Positions 21,573 to 32,012 of a stretch of DNA of 64,000 nucleotides are shown here, in pieces. The DNA is taken from NCBI GenBank assembly GCA_038373865.1, contig JAXGGA010001646.1, positions 62,001-126,000 of the forward strand, given 5' to 3'. The stretch comes from Uloborus plumipes. Taxonomy: Eukaryota; Arthropoda; Arachnida; Araneae; Uloboridae. Position 1 is the stretch's first letter. Each line of letters starts with the position of its first letter. The notes below the pieces were generated by a model that was not told the origin of the DNA, did not search any database, and saw nothing but the letters and a program-made list of their open reading frames with translations. The position numbers and the translations under genes are program-made.

Positions 21573-21920
21573 CAGGAATTTACGGCCGTAGAGGTAATGA
21601 TGGAAATGTTCTACAGCTTTAACTATGGCGAGCAATTCCTTTCTCATGACACAATAATTTCGCTCCGACTTGGATAAGCATTTGCTCCAGTAGGCGATGA
21701 AATGTTCGTTACTGTCTATTTCTTAAGATAAAACAGCTCCAGCGCTCTCGTGGCTCGCATCAGTGTCAAGTATGAAGGATTTTTCAGGAGAGAATAGGCG
21801 TTGATGTTAAAGCCTCTTTCAGTTGTAGAAATGCATCCTCGCATTCTTTGGATCATTCAAATTTTTGTTTGCTCTCCGTCAGCTTATGCAAAGGTCGTGC
21901 AATGTTGGAAAAACCCTTCA
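21573..21920 (-). pseudogene. Gypsy A pol: RT/RNase H junction fragment
   Basis: The - strand reads G-F-S-N-I-A-R-P-L-H-K-L-T (RT connection), then D-A-F-L-Q-L-K-E-A-L, an RNase H start, and M-R-K-E-L-L-A-I-V-K-A-V, with several stops and at least one frameshift. Removing the 18717-21564 insertion and one GTCCGGAG joins it directly to the T-D-H-G-S-L codons at 18708, so it is the same element. Confidence 0.85.
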
Positions 21921-22111
21921 CCCCCAAAGCAGAATACTTAGTGATGTTCTGCGACGCAAAATTATTTGCCCAAAATTGTTCTGCAAGATAGATTTATACA
22001 TTACATATTTACCGTCGAAATGTTACCAAAAGGTGTTTTCTCATTTTTTTGAAATTTGTTTCATTTTTCTATGAAGAGTTTGAATTAGAAAGATTTCATA
22101 AGTTTGCAAAT
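21921..22111. other. No recognisable feature
   Basis: Short AT-rich stretch between the broken edge of gypsy A and the 4-base duplication left of gypsy B. Confidence 0.4.
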
Positions 22112-22115
22112 ACTT

Positions 22116-22474
22116 TGCTGTGACACCCGATTAAAGAGATAGTTGTTATCAAACATTTATTGACTTGATTAAATTACTATTTACAAAAATGCTATGTATA
22201 AAGAGGAAACAGATTGGCACGCATCCTGTTGATGCGGCGGTTGTGCTCGAAGTAAAGCTTGAGGGGTCGAGACCCAGAAGAGGGATGCAGCTCGTAGCTT
22301 CCCATTGGCCAATGTCCACATGCACAGGTCGTGGTGGGTGTACACGTGATGTACACGTGAATGTGTGGGTGAGATTTTTCTCATTGGTTGGCGTTCACGT
22401 GCACAGCGCGTGGTGTGCATGTGTTGTGAACGTGATACATGGCTATGTGTAGGAAATAACTGATGGACGCTGCA
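22116..22474 (-). repeat. 3' LTR of gypsy B
   Basis: 359 bases, TGCAGCG...CACAGCA on -. It differs from the 5' LTR by 3 substitutions and one 4-base indel that I can see, so the insertion is recent. Confidence 0.95.
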
Positions 22475-22486
22475 TACTCCCCTCCT
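22475..22486 (-). other. Polypurine tract of gypsy B
   Basis: AGGAGGGGAGTA on the - strand, directly before the 3' LTR; the usual plus-strand primer position. Confidence 0.65.
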
Positions 22487-22489
22487 AGC

Positions 22490-23705
22490 GACAGCGATTA
22501 TTTTTCGTTTTTTTGACGTATGAAACCAATCCGGGAAACGAACTTTACGTCCCGAACGGGTTGTTTGATGTGCAGGTTCTGTAGTGCTAGGCTGCACTAC
22601 TGAAGGCTGAGGTGCTGCAGTGGGAGTAGTAACTCTAGAATATGGATCAGGTACTGGAGGTTTCACAATGTATGCAGGTTTTAATCTGTCAATGGAGACA
22701 GAAACTACCTTACCATTGACGTCGATGTCGAACACCTTGTTATTGCGTTTGATGACTCGGTAAGGACCATCATACGGTTGACGCAATGGCTGCTTGACAC
22801 AATCACAACGTAAAAATACATATTCTGTGGTCAAAATCGACGATGGCACAAAAATTGGTTTGGATCCATGACGCGACATTGGTGGAGTGCGAATATGACG
22901 CATGTGCTCCTTTAATTTTTCGACAAATGTGGTGGGATCAGTAGGAGCACTACATTCGTCGAAAAAGTCCCCAGGCAGTCGAAGGGAGAAACCGTAAACA
23001 AGTTCCGCTGAGGAGCAGCCTACATCGAGTTTCGGAGCGGACCGGAGACCAAGCATCACAGTGTCACAGTGGGGAGAACTTCCGTCCAGCGATCAGTTGC
23101 GTAACATTTAATCGCTTGCTTTAGAGGGCGGTGAAATTCTTCTATTAACCCGTTTGCGATTGGATGGTAGGCAGTAGTGCGGATTTTTTTTATGCCGAGA
23201 AATTTCGACAAGGAGCGAAATAACTCGGATTCAAACTGCCTGCCTTGGTCGGTCGTTATGATGGAGGGGCATCCGAAACGGGAAATCCAGGTGTTGTAGA
23301 AATTTTCTGCAACTGTTGGTGCTGTCATATCTTTCATCGGTACCACTTCGGGCCATCGTGTGAAACGATCTATCATAGTAAGACAGTAGATGTGTCCGTT
23401 AGATGGTGGAAGTTTGCCCACAATATCCAGATGCACATGATGAAATCGGCCGGACGGTTCACTGAAATTCTGAAGCGGCGACTTAATATGGCGGTGCAAC
23501 TTTGGATTTCTGGCATGGAACGCAATACTTGGTCCATTTTGCAGAATCAGAAGACACCGAGGGCCAGATGAACCGCTGCCGGACGAGCTTACTGGTGTGA
23601 CGAGAGCCAGGATGTGCAAGGTTATGTACACTCTCAAACACTGCTTGTCGGAATTCTTTTGGGATATAGGGGCGAGCAATTCCAGTGGAGAAATCACAGT
23701 ATAAT
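22490..23705 (-). pseudogene. Gypsy B pol: integrase (frame-broken)
   Basis: The - strand reads the zinc-binding H-N-L-A-H-P-G-S and C-V-P-C-Q-K-S at about 23550-23640 in one frame. The catalytic core then lies in another frame (23056-23500): D in H-L-D-I-V-G-K-L, D in T-T-D-Q-G-R-Q-F, E in G-L-I-E-E-F-H-R. The C-terminal domain (G-P-Y-R-V-I-K-R, then I-D-R-L-K-P-A-Y) is in a third frame to about 22490. At least two frameshifts and a TAA near 23490 break it. The core motif is otherwise intact. Confidence 0.85.
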
Positions 23706-23711
23706 TCTGTC

Positions 23712-24130
23712 TCAGAATTTGGGAGTAGTTTTTTTTAACTGTAGGGAATTATCTTTTGATAACAGTAACTTTAATTCGGGGTCACAAGCTTGTGCTTGGG
23801 ATATTTGATCGTAATTAATTTTACTTGGGAGGAATATAGCGGAAATGCGGCTCATTATATCCGCTGAAATATTAGAATTCCCTGAAATATGGCGCACATC
23901 ACAAGTAAATTGAGAAATGAATGATAATTGGCGAATTTGTCGAGGTGAACATTTTTCAGGTTTTTGACGAAAAGCAAATACTAGGGCTTTATGGTCAGTA
24001 TACCAAATAAATTCTCTTGCTTCTAGCATGTGACGAAAATACCGAATAGAGGCATAAGCTGAAAGTAATTCTCGATCATAAGCGCTGTAATTCATTTCCG
24101 TTGGAGTTAGGCGTCGCGGGTCGCAAAAAG
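23712..24130 (-). pseudogene. Gypsy B pol: RNase H C-terminal part (shifted frame)
   Basis: Continues RNase H after a frameshift: Y-S-A-Y-D-R-E-L-L-S-A-Y, Y-T-D-H-K-A-L-V-F-A and the H-I-S-G-N-S-N-I-S-A-D-I-M-S-R end. It stops at 23712. The integrase zinc finger follows in yet another frame (about 23590-23700). Confidence 0.85.
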
Positions 24131-25635
24131 AAACCAAGTGGTTGTAACTCATTATCAACAAGTTGATGTAGTGCACTGCCTATTGCGAAATCGGAAGCAT
24201 CAGTATGCAATACAAGTTTTGCAGATGGAGAAAGATGAGCTAAAAGAGTAGCATCAGCCAACAATTGTTTACATTTTTGAAATGAGGCAATAGCTGAAGT
24301 TGACCAGTTAATTACTGTATTATCTTTCTTTTTTACAGATCCTTTTAAGAAATCATGCAACAAAATTTGGGTTTCCGCTGCGTGCGGTAGAAATCTTCTG
24401 TAAAAATTCATGAGACCTAAAAATTTTCGTAACTCGTGTACAGTTTCAGGTTGTTTATAATCAAGAATAGCTTGCACTTTACTAGGTAAGGGTTTAATAC
24501 CTGCAGGAGTAATTAAATGACCTAGAAAATCTAATTCTGATTTACCTAACACACATTTTGATGCATTTAATTTTAAGCCATATAAAGTTAATCTCTCAAA
24601 AATCTGACGAAGATGAATTTTGTGCTCTTCAACAGACTCAGAAAAAATTAGAATATCATCTAAATAAACATAGCAGAAAGATAAACCGCGTAACACTTCA
24701 TGCATAAAGCGCATAAAAGTTTGAGAACCGTTAACTAAACCGAAACTTAATTTAGTAAATTCATAAAGGCCCCAAGGGGTAGTTACTGCAATTTTTGGAA
24801 TATCGGGTTCATGAATAGGGATTTGGTGGTATGCCCTAAAAATATCTATTTTAGAAAAAATTGACTTACCATGAAGTGCATGGGGAAAATCATGAAGGTA
24901 GGGAATAGGATATGAATCAAATTCTGTGACAGAATTTAATTTACGGTAATCACCCACTGGTCTAACAGATGAATCCGCTTTAGGCACACAGTGTAAAGGT
25001 GAGCTCCAAGGGCTTTTTGACGGACGAATAATCCCTTGCTCTAATAGGTATTCGAATTCACCTTTTACTTTGTCATAAATCGATGGGTGTAAACGCCGAG
25101 GTTTAGCACACACAGGCGGGCCTTTTGTTAAGATGTGATGCACTGTGGAATGTGGAATTGACTTATGCACTAAGGTGGGGTTTGTCAAATCTGGAAATTC
25201 TTTAAAGATATCCTGGAATTCACATGATTCATCACACACTAGATGCACCGATTTTTGTAGCGTAGGTTGCACACTTCCGGAAGCACGTAAAGATGTTTCT
25301 GCGTGAATTAGACGTTCTTTCCGTAAATCAATGATGATGTTGAAATGCTTTAAGAAGTCGGCTCCAATGATGGGACAAGTTACGTCGGCGACCACAAATG
25401 TCCACGGTAAATTTAAACGTAAGCCGAGGTCCAGTTGACGATGAATCATCCCGTACGCAGGAATTTTTGTATTATTTGCTGCGTACAGCGAAAATGCTGA
25501 AGATGCACTTCGCTTTTGAGGAGTTGCAGGAGGCAGTACGGAGATTTCCGAACCGCTGTCAATAAGAAATTTCTGACCAGTTTTGCGATCAAAAACAAAT
25601 AATCTGCTGCTGGAATTGGAGAGATTTTCCGTCAT
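24076..25635 (-). pseudogene. Gypsy B pol: protease, reverse transcriptase, start of RNase H
   Basis: 519 codons. Aspartic protease active site D-S-G-S-E-I-S-V-L-P at about residue 27, with the I-I-G-A-D-F-L flap-end motif near 90. RT runs from about residue 190 (P-H-R-L-type start, R-P-V-G-D-Y-R-K-L-N, K-I-D-I-F-R-A-Y-H-Q-I) through the catalytic box Y-L-D-D-I-L-I-F near 325 and F-L-G-H-L-I-T. RNase H begins H-T-D-A-S-D-F-A-I-G near residue 475. The reading leaves the true frame near 24120, where RNase H continues in another frame. An otherwise intact RT reading agrees with a young element. Confidence 0.93.
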
Positions 25636-25727
25636 ACCAGCTATGGCGGAGTTAGGGCGTTTTTTTGGTTACTGAAATTACAAGGCGAGGCACACTTTCT
25701 AGCATCTTGTCCGAACCGGCGATGATA

Positions 25728-27290
25728 CACTAGGTGGCCAAAAGTATCCGGACACTTTCAAAAATTCACATTTTTACATATAGCTCGAGAAATAAGTGAT
25801 CAATTGTTCTTTAACTTTAGTCATACAAAATATAGGCTTCACCGAACATTTCCAAGTTGAAATTAAATTACCCTTGCATTTGGGGGACGACAAGAAGGGG
25901 GTTGAAAGAAAAACCGCTTTTTGACCATAACTCTTCGAAAATAGCTCGGAATAAGCTATCAATTTCAGTAATTAATTAGCATACTATGTATAATTACTGT
26001 ACAAATTTTTATGAACGTACCACTCTTACTTCTGAAGATATGAAACATTTTTGAAAAAACGGCAATTTTATTTGAAGGGTTTTTGCTCATAACACGCAGA
26101 GTTTTTGATCAAACCTTATCACAACTTCAGGAAAGATGACAAAATACAAGAGAAAGAACATACTAAAGCGGTAAATAAAAATATTAAAAATTCGATGAGA
26201 TATGAACGTTAAAAGAAAATAATTTTTCACGGCGCATGCGCGAACGACAGAAATTTATAACTACAAAAATATTGTAGAATGATTTATACTGCATCTTATA
26301 AAAAAAGTTCCAGTTGAATATCATGAAAAATGAAAAAGATATCAGCGATCTAGTGAGCTGTATTTCATTCATTCTCAGGCAATACATAAATAGTGAGGGT
26401 CTGTCCACAAAGAGCTATTTTTAAATTAAAGGTTATTGCGTCGTCTTTCAAAACCAACGTTTCAGAGGGTGTTCGGATACTTTTGGAAACGTACGTATAA
26501 GGTCTTTTTGGCCGAACAGACGAAATGTGACTTCTATGCCGAATATAAATTTTCAAACTGTATACAATTTAACATTGAAAAAAAATGATCGATTGTCACC
26601 ACACTATTTGTGGACAACCCCTCACTATTTATGTATTGTTTGCAACTGAATGAAATACAGCTCACTAGATCGCTGATATCTTTTTCATTTTTCATGATAT
26701 TCAACTGGAACTTTTTTTATAAGATGCAGTATAAATCAGGCTACAATATTTTTGTAGTTATAAATTTCTGTCGTTCGCGCATGCGCCGTGAAAAATTATT
26801 TCCTTTTAACGTTCATATCTCATCGAATTTTTAATATTTTTATTTACCGCTTTAGTATGTTCTTTCTCTTGTATTTTGTCATCTTTCCTGAAGTTGTGAT
26901 AAGGTTTGATCAAAAACTCTGTGTGTTATGAGCAAAAACCCTTCAAATAAAATTGCCGTTTTTTCAAAAATGTTTCATATCTTCAGAAGTAAGAGTGGTA
27001 CGTTCATAAAAATTTGTACAGTAATTATACATAGTATGCTAATTAATTACTGAAATTTATAGCTTATTCCGAGCTATTTTCGAAGAGTTATGGTCAAAAA
27101 GCGGTTTTTCTTTCAACCCCCTTCTTGCCGTCCCCCAAATACAAGGGTAATTTAATTTCAACTTGGAAATGTTCGGTGAAGTCTATATTTTGTATGACTA
27201 AAGTTAAAGAACAATTGATCACTTATTTCTCGAGCTATATGTAAGAATGTGAATTTTTGAAAGTGTCCGGATACTTTTGGCCACCTAGTG
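25728..27290. mobile_element. Fold-back mariner-like element (CACTAGGTGGCCAAAAG ends)
   Basis: Ends CACTAGGTGGCCAAAAGTAT and ATACTTTTGGCCACCTAGTG, with TA on both sides (25726-25727, 27291-27292). The two arms (about 25728-26440 and 26600-27290) are near-identical inverted copies of about 700 bases with only a few differences. The roughly 160-base centre (about 26440-26600) carries another TCGGATACTTTTGG stretch. No transposase. Confidence 0.85.
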
Positions 27291-27392
27291 TAGTAACACA
27301 GTCCACTGGAGTGCTGGTTACCTCGAAGACGAGCGCTGCCGATTATACGAACTTCTGCGGTGCGGAGAACGGGAGTTGCGGGAAAAGGTCAG

Positions 27393-28022
27393 CTAATCGA
27401 CTTTCCGTGTGAGCTCCGAAATTTGCCTCTCCAACTTCTCCATGGGGGATTCAGGAGTAGGCGGCGGAACACTGCTTGTCGCTGCAAAAATAGAGTGCGG
27501 CATTGCGACTTCGGCTATCTTGTCGGCGATTTTTGCTAGAGTATCGAGCGATTCTGAACTAGCGGACAAAATCGCCGAAACGTGAGGCGGCATCCTTTGC
27601 ATCCACAGATTTTTCAGAAAATCATCATTTAGACGATTGGCAGAGAGTTCTTTCATTTTGCGGAGAAGCTGACTGGGACGCTGATCTCCCAGTTGGAGGT
27701 CGGACAGCAATTTTTTGATGGTTAAATTGTCAGACTCCGCAAATTCTGATATTAGGCGATCCGAGAGAGTCTTGTATTTGTTTTGTGCTGGAGGATTGCG
27801 CACAATATCTGAAACGTGTGAAAGAGTTTCTGAGTCAACGTTTGCCACCAACGCAGCGTATTTTGTTTCGTCGGCGGTGATTCCACTGTACAGGAAAGCG
27901 TTTTCACACTGCAATATCCATAAGCGCACATTTGCTCTCCAGAAGGGGGGAAGCTTCAACGCCACACGAGAAACTTGACCCGCGGCTGCGAGGGGTTGGT
28001 TATCCGGTGTAGTCATCTCCAA
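27393..28022 (-). pseudogene. Gypsy B gag, capsid part
   Basis: 209 codons from an ATG 141 bases inside the 5' LTR. It is a helical capsid-like protein: L-K-L-P-P-F-W motif near residue 23, W-I-L-Q-C-E-N-A-F, then Y-K-T-L-S-D-R-L-I-S-E-F, S-Q-L-L-R-K-M-K-E-L and L-W-M-Q-R-M-P-P-H-V, typical of the arthropod gypsy Gag family. It stops at TAG 27393, followed by an S/R-rich stretch in the same frame. The metal knuckle (Y-H-R-R-F-G...K-C...P-C) lies beyond the fold-back insertion, at about 25700. Gag would form the particle. Confidence 0.88.
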
Positions 28023-28150
28023 AGAAAGCGAAAGGGAGCCCCGAGGGAACGGAAACGGAGAAGAAAATCAGTCCTGTAGTTGGCGTTGACTGCTCTCGCT
28101 CTTGAAGGCGTTGAAATGATGAAAATTTGCTTTTAAATGTCCATTTAATT

Positions 28151-28162
28151 GCCGGGTCACCA
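28151..28162 (-). other. Primer-binding site of gypsy B
   Basis: TGGTGACCCGGC on the - strand, one base inside the 5' LTR. TGGTGACCC is the tRNA-Trp-type primer site reported for the CsRn1 clade. Confidence 0.6.
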
Positions 28163-28163
28163 G

Positions 28164-28518
28164 TGCTGTGACACCCGATTAAAGAGATAGTTGTTATCAA
28201 ACATTTATTGACTTGATTAAATTACTATTTACAAAAATGCTATGTATAAAGAGGAAACAGATTGGCACGCATCCTGTTGATGCGGCGGTTGTGCTCGAAG
28301 TAAAGCTTGAGGGGTCGAGACCCAGAAGAGGGATGCAGCTCGTAGCTTCCCATTGGCCAATGTCCACATGCACAGCTCGTGGTGTACACGTGATGTACAC
28401 GTGAATGTGTGGGTGAGATTTTTCTCATTGGTTGGCGTTCACGTGCACAGCGCGTGGTGTGCATGTGTTGTGAACGTGATACATGGCTATGTGTGGGAAA
28501 TAACTGATGGTCGCTGCA
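28164..28518 (-). repeat. 5' LTR of gypsy B
   Basis: 355 bases, direct repeat of 22116-22474. Contains repeated CACGTG/GTGTACACGTG motifs in the U3-like region. Confidence 0.95.
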
Positions 28519-28522
28519 ACTT

Positions 28523-28655
28523 CTTGCTTTATTTTCATTAATTCATATTTTAAACGCTTTAGTTTAACAAATATATTTATAATTATGTTATTAATGCTTA
28601 CTTTATGTATATACTTCATCATCGGTTCAGAAATTCAGTTCAAAAACTAAAGTAC
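28523..28655. other. No recognisable feature
   Basis: AT-rich sequence between gypsy B and the tandem block. Confidence 0.35.
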
Positions 28656-28659
28656 AAAA

Positions 28660-29640
28660 AGTTCAAGCTCGGCATTGGGACGTTAACTAATTTTCAGATC
28701 GCAGAACAAATGGAAAAAAAAAAACATTTTTCCGATTGGGGAGGGGGGGGGGGAATTGGACTGCACCTATTTTCCTAATTTTAGCCTGAAGTTAATTGTT
28801 TCAAATATAGTTACTTCGTCCCCTGCGATTCTCTCAAGCGGAAAAATTGTTTTAAAATAATTTAATGACTGTTTTTACTTCAAGCTCCGTCAAAAATTCT
28901 GCGGCCAAAATGGGAAATCCCGAAAAACTTGAAAGGAAACTCCTCTCCTTCTCCACCCCGCTTTTCTCTTACGCGAAAAAATTGTTTTAAACATCATTTG
29001 AATAAATAATTTTCACTGCGAGTTCCGTAAGTGCAATTCTGCGGCAATATGTGAAATGCTGCAGAACTTTAAACAAAGATTTGCCCCCGCGATTCTCTCA
29101 CCGGAAAATTTTTTTTAATACAGTAAGTATAATATTAAGTATAGTAAGTTAATTAGTAAGTATAGTAACTAATTTGCGGTTTAAATGATAAGGCCCGCAG
29201 AACTACAGACGTAGCTTGTGTCCCCTCGATTCTTCCGTAGGAAAAATTATTTGAAATCTTAATTTGTTCTGTAAGATTCGTCACAGCAGTTTTGCGGTCA
29301 AAACGCAAAGAGAACGTCAAGCGAACCCCCCCCCCCCCGCCATTTATTCATGAGTAACGATTTATTGTTTCAAAGAAAATTTGAAAGGTTATTTTTTTCT
29401 GGAAGTTTCGTTGCTGACGTTCTGTGGCCAAAATGTGAAAGCCCGAAGAACTTTAAACGAAGCCTGCGCCCCCCGATTCTCTCAACAGGAAGAGTTAATA
29501 GTTTTAAACATCATTTGAATAACTAATATGCACTGCAAGTTTCTTCTCTGAAGCTCTGCGGTCAAAATGTGAAAGACCGCGAAACTTCAAGTGATTATCC
29601 CCCCCCCCCTCCTAGTCCGAGATCTGACAGCACTTCTGTA
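28660..29640. repeat. Diverged tandem repeat, about 130-base period
   Basis: About six diverged units, recognisable by ATTCTCTCA..GGAAAAATTGTTTTAAA-type anchors near 28830, 28963, 29093, 29226, 29350 and 29476, each followed by a CTGCGGTCAAAATGTGAAA-like segment. C- or G-runs of 8-11 lie between units. No coding. Confidence 0.6.
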
Positions 29641-29654
29641 GGAATGGTTGAGTA

Positions 29655-29960
29655 GTGGGAATTTTTTTTCAAAAATGTTTAGCAGGTGCCCTAGAAAGTA
29701 TTTTGGACTCGGGTGGACATCCGCCACCTGGTGCATTTTTTTGCTATGACGTCATCAAAGATGGCGGCCATTTTGGCTCTCATAAATGCCAAAAAATGCC
29801 CAGCACTTCTGCAGAAAATTTAAAAATTGAGAATTTCTTTTCAAAAATGTTTAGTAGGTGTCCTAGTAAGAATTTTAGACTCGGGTAGACAACCGCCTCC
29901 TTTTAAATTTTCCGGTTATGACGTCATCAAAGATGGCGGCCGCTCAATTCTATAAATGCT
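29655..29960. repeat. Two tandem units of about 172 bases with TGACGTCATCAAAGATGGC
   Basis: TGACGTCA occurs at 29747 and 29919, exactly 172 bases apart, each followed by TCAAAGATGGCGGCC. TTCAAAAATGTTTAG and GACTCGGGT recur at the same spacing. This core and period match the satellite at 35944-38545. Confidence 0.75.
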
Positions 29961-30434
29961 CATATCTATGCTGATACTTGACCGATTTGCATGAAAACTG
30001 CAGTTTTTTTACTAATTTGTCTGATGCTTATTTGTCTTTAAGCTGCACTGTTAGAAATTTACTCGAAAAATAAAATTGAAATTCAATTTATTTATTTATT
30101 TTTATTTTCAACTACCATGACTTAACCATAAAAATGGTATTAACCCTTTTATTTGTGCGAGAAACTGCTAATTTTCTTCTGCTTGCATGCCAAAAAATAC
30201 AACTGTATTACAAAGCAGTAAAACGTCGTGCTGTCCAAGCTACAGCAACGAAAATTTAAATTTATTTAAAATAGATATGAATGAGAAAAAATACGAAAAA
30301 TTCCGACATGTTGTAGCAGTTAAGGAGAATTACTTGATCTCTTTTTTACAGTTCCGATTTTGTTGTTGATGATGATTTTTCTACTCTAAAAACAAATTCG
30401 AAGAACCGCCTTTGCTATCCTGTTGTGCTAAAGG
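29961..30434. other. No recognisable feature
   Basis: AT-rich sequence; no gene or repeat recognised. Confidence 0.35.
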
Positions 30435-30436
30435 TA

Positions 30437-31726
30437 CCGTAAAATGGGGTTAATCGGAACACTTTTCAGCTTTGATTGTAAAAAAAGCAGTTAAAAGATT
30501 TTTTTTTAATTTTATTTTTTGGATAAAAACTTCGGTCTTGATTTACTTTTGATATTCCAAGCAAAGACAAAAGATTTTGAACAATTACTATTAAAATATA
30601 TAGCAAATTATGGGTGTTCCGAATCACCCCGCTGATAGGGGTCAATCGGAACACTTGTTAAAATTTTTATTTTTTTCAATTTAATCTGTAATAGGTCTCA
30701 CAAACATGACTAATATTGATGGGGGAGAATAAGAATAGATAATTATTGTCAAATAAATGTATAATTTCAGTACCAGTAAACGTTTATAATTTGTGAAAAT
30801 TCAAAATAATTTTGAACTTATGAAAAATGAAAAGTAATTTTAAGAAAGACTTTTGAATTGAAATACAAAGATTTAACATGAATGGAAGTCACTCATATCG
30901 TCCACAAATATGTACTTGTCCTTAAAACTTGCAATTGTGACTTGGCTTAAGTTTTTTCATAACATCTCCTGGGATGAACTCTACATTTTCTTTAGTTTTT
31001 TGAAATTTCTGGGTTTCGGGGATTGTCCTGAAAGATTTTTTCGCTTATTCATCACTGTCTGTGTGCTGGACGTTTACTACATAAAGTCTATGTGACTTTC
31101 CCCCTTTTATTTTAAGTAAAAAAAAGTCTCCTGGAGAAAAAATCTTTTGAAATCTGCAACTTTTGTCATTCTAAGATCAAGTTGCTCACGAGAAGGGATA
31201 AACAGTAATAAATCCTTGTCCTTGTCTTGATTAGAAGAATTAGGGTTAGAATCTTAATTTTTCAAACAGTTTCCTTCAAATAAGTTTGAATTGGAACAAC
31301 AGAACTAAGTGTTCCGATTCACCCCGCAAATTTTTTTCCTATGGCATTTTTCAGAATTCTTCACTTTTATGACACAATTTATAAAAAATGTAAATTCTAA
31401 TGTGGTATTCTGTTGTTCAGATACATGTATAATTGAAACATACCACTCATAGTTTTTAAATAAAAGAAGGTTTGTTCTTGCATATGAAGTTTTGCAGTCT
31501 ATGAAAATGTGATGTTTTCTAGCATTCCACGTGCAGCCCTCCTTAGAAGCCAGTAGCGTTGCCAGATTGACAAAAGTAATTTTTTCCTACTTCCTATGAT
31601 CTTACCTTTCTAAAAAAAAATTCATGGCGAAAAGTACTCAATAGTATATTTATGAAAAATTTCTTTGTACGGTCGGGAAGTTTTGTTCCGATTGACCCCG
31701 CTGTTCCTATACACCCCATTTTACGG
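30437..31726. mobile_element. TIR element, CCGTAAAATGGGG ends
   Basis: Ends CCGTAAAATGGGGTTAATCG and CCCCATTTTACGG, flanked by TA (30435-30436, 31727-31728), a Tc1/mariner-type duplication. Subterminal repeats of GTTCCGATTCACCCCGC occur inside. 1290 bases, no transposase; non-autonomous. Confidence 0.75.
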
Positions 31727-31868
31727 TACAATGTGCAAAAATATTATCTCAATCAATGGTGCGTGGCACTCGTTGCACTAGAAACAACGCTGGCAAATTC
31801 TCGAAGTCAATATTCTTCACATGAGTATACAGCTATAATTCTTAGTTCATCTAAAAATTTACAGAATA

Positions 31869-32012
31869 AGGGCCATGCTCCACATCGAGGTAAAGCAGAA
31901 AAATTAGGCAGAAGCGTAAAATAGATTCAATGGTGTTCCTATGGAAAGTACCCGGATTTTCGGTTTCTGCCTTCAGTTTCGGTCGCCTTTTACGCTGATG
32001 TGGAGCATGGCC
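31869..32012. mobile_element. Small MITE (AGGGCCATGCTCCACATC ends)
   Basis: 144-base palindromic insertion, AGGGCCATGCTCCACATC and GATGTGGAGCATGGCCCT, in the left arm of the large inverted repeat. It is missing from the right arm near 38930, where the site reads uninterrupted. Confidence 0.75.

Larger units (their letters stand above)
16296..21920 (-). mobile_element. Ty3/gypsy retrotransposon remnant A
   Basis: A - strand element with a 3' LTR (16296-16912), a polypurine tract, integrase and RNase H, broken by the 2.85-kb insertion at 18717-21564. Its upstream part stops near 21920, so reverse transcriptase, protease, gag and the 5' LTR are missing. Stops and frameshifts show it is dead. 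Confidence 0.85.
22116..28518 (-). mobile_element. Ty3/gypsy retrotransposon B (CsRn1-like), full length with insertion
   Basis: A complete structure on the - strand: 5' LTR 28164-28518, primer-binding site, gag, protease-RT-RNase H, integrase, polypurine tract, 3' LTR 22116-22474. It has a 4-base target duplication ACTT (22112-22115, 28519-28522). The TGGTGACCC primer site and a Y-H...G...K-C...P-C gag knuckle are features of the CsRn1 clade. A 1563-base fold-back element (25728-27290) separates gag from its knuckle. Without it the element is about 4.8 kb. Confidence 0.93.

Noticed and set aside
21031..21647. 147-168-codon frames on the - strand
   Set aside because: Shadows of the right satellite array; only the last part (M-R-K-E-L-L-A) is real gypsy sequence.
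22181..22474. C-terminal extension of the gypsy B integrase frame into the LTR
   Set aside because: The reading simply runs through the polypurine tract into the LTR; not a protein domain.
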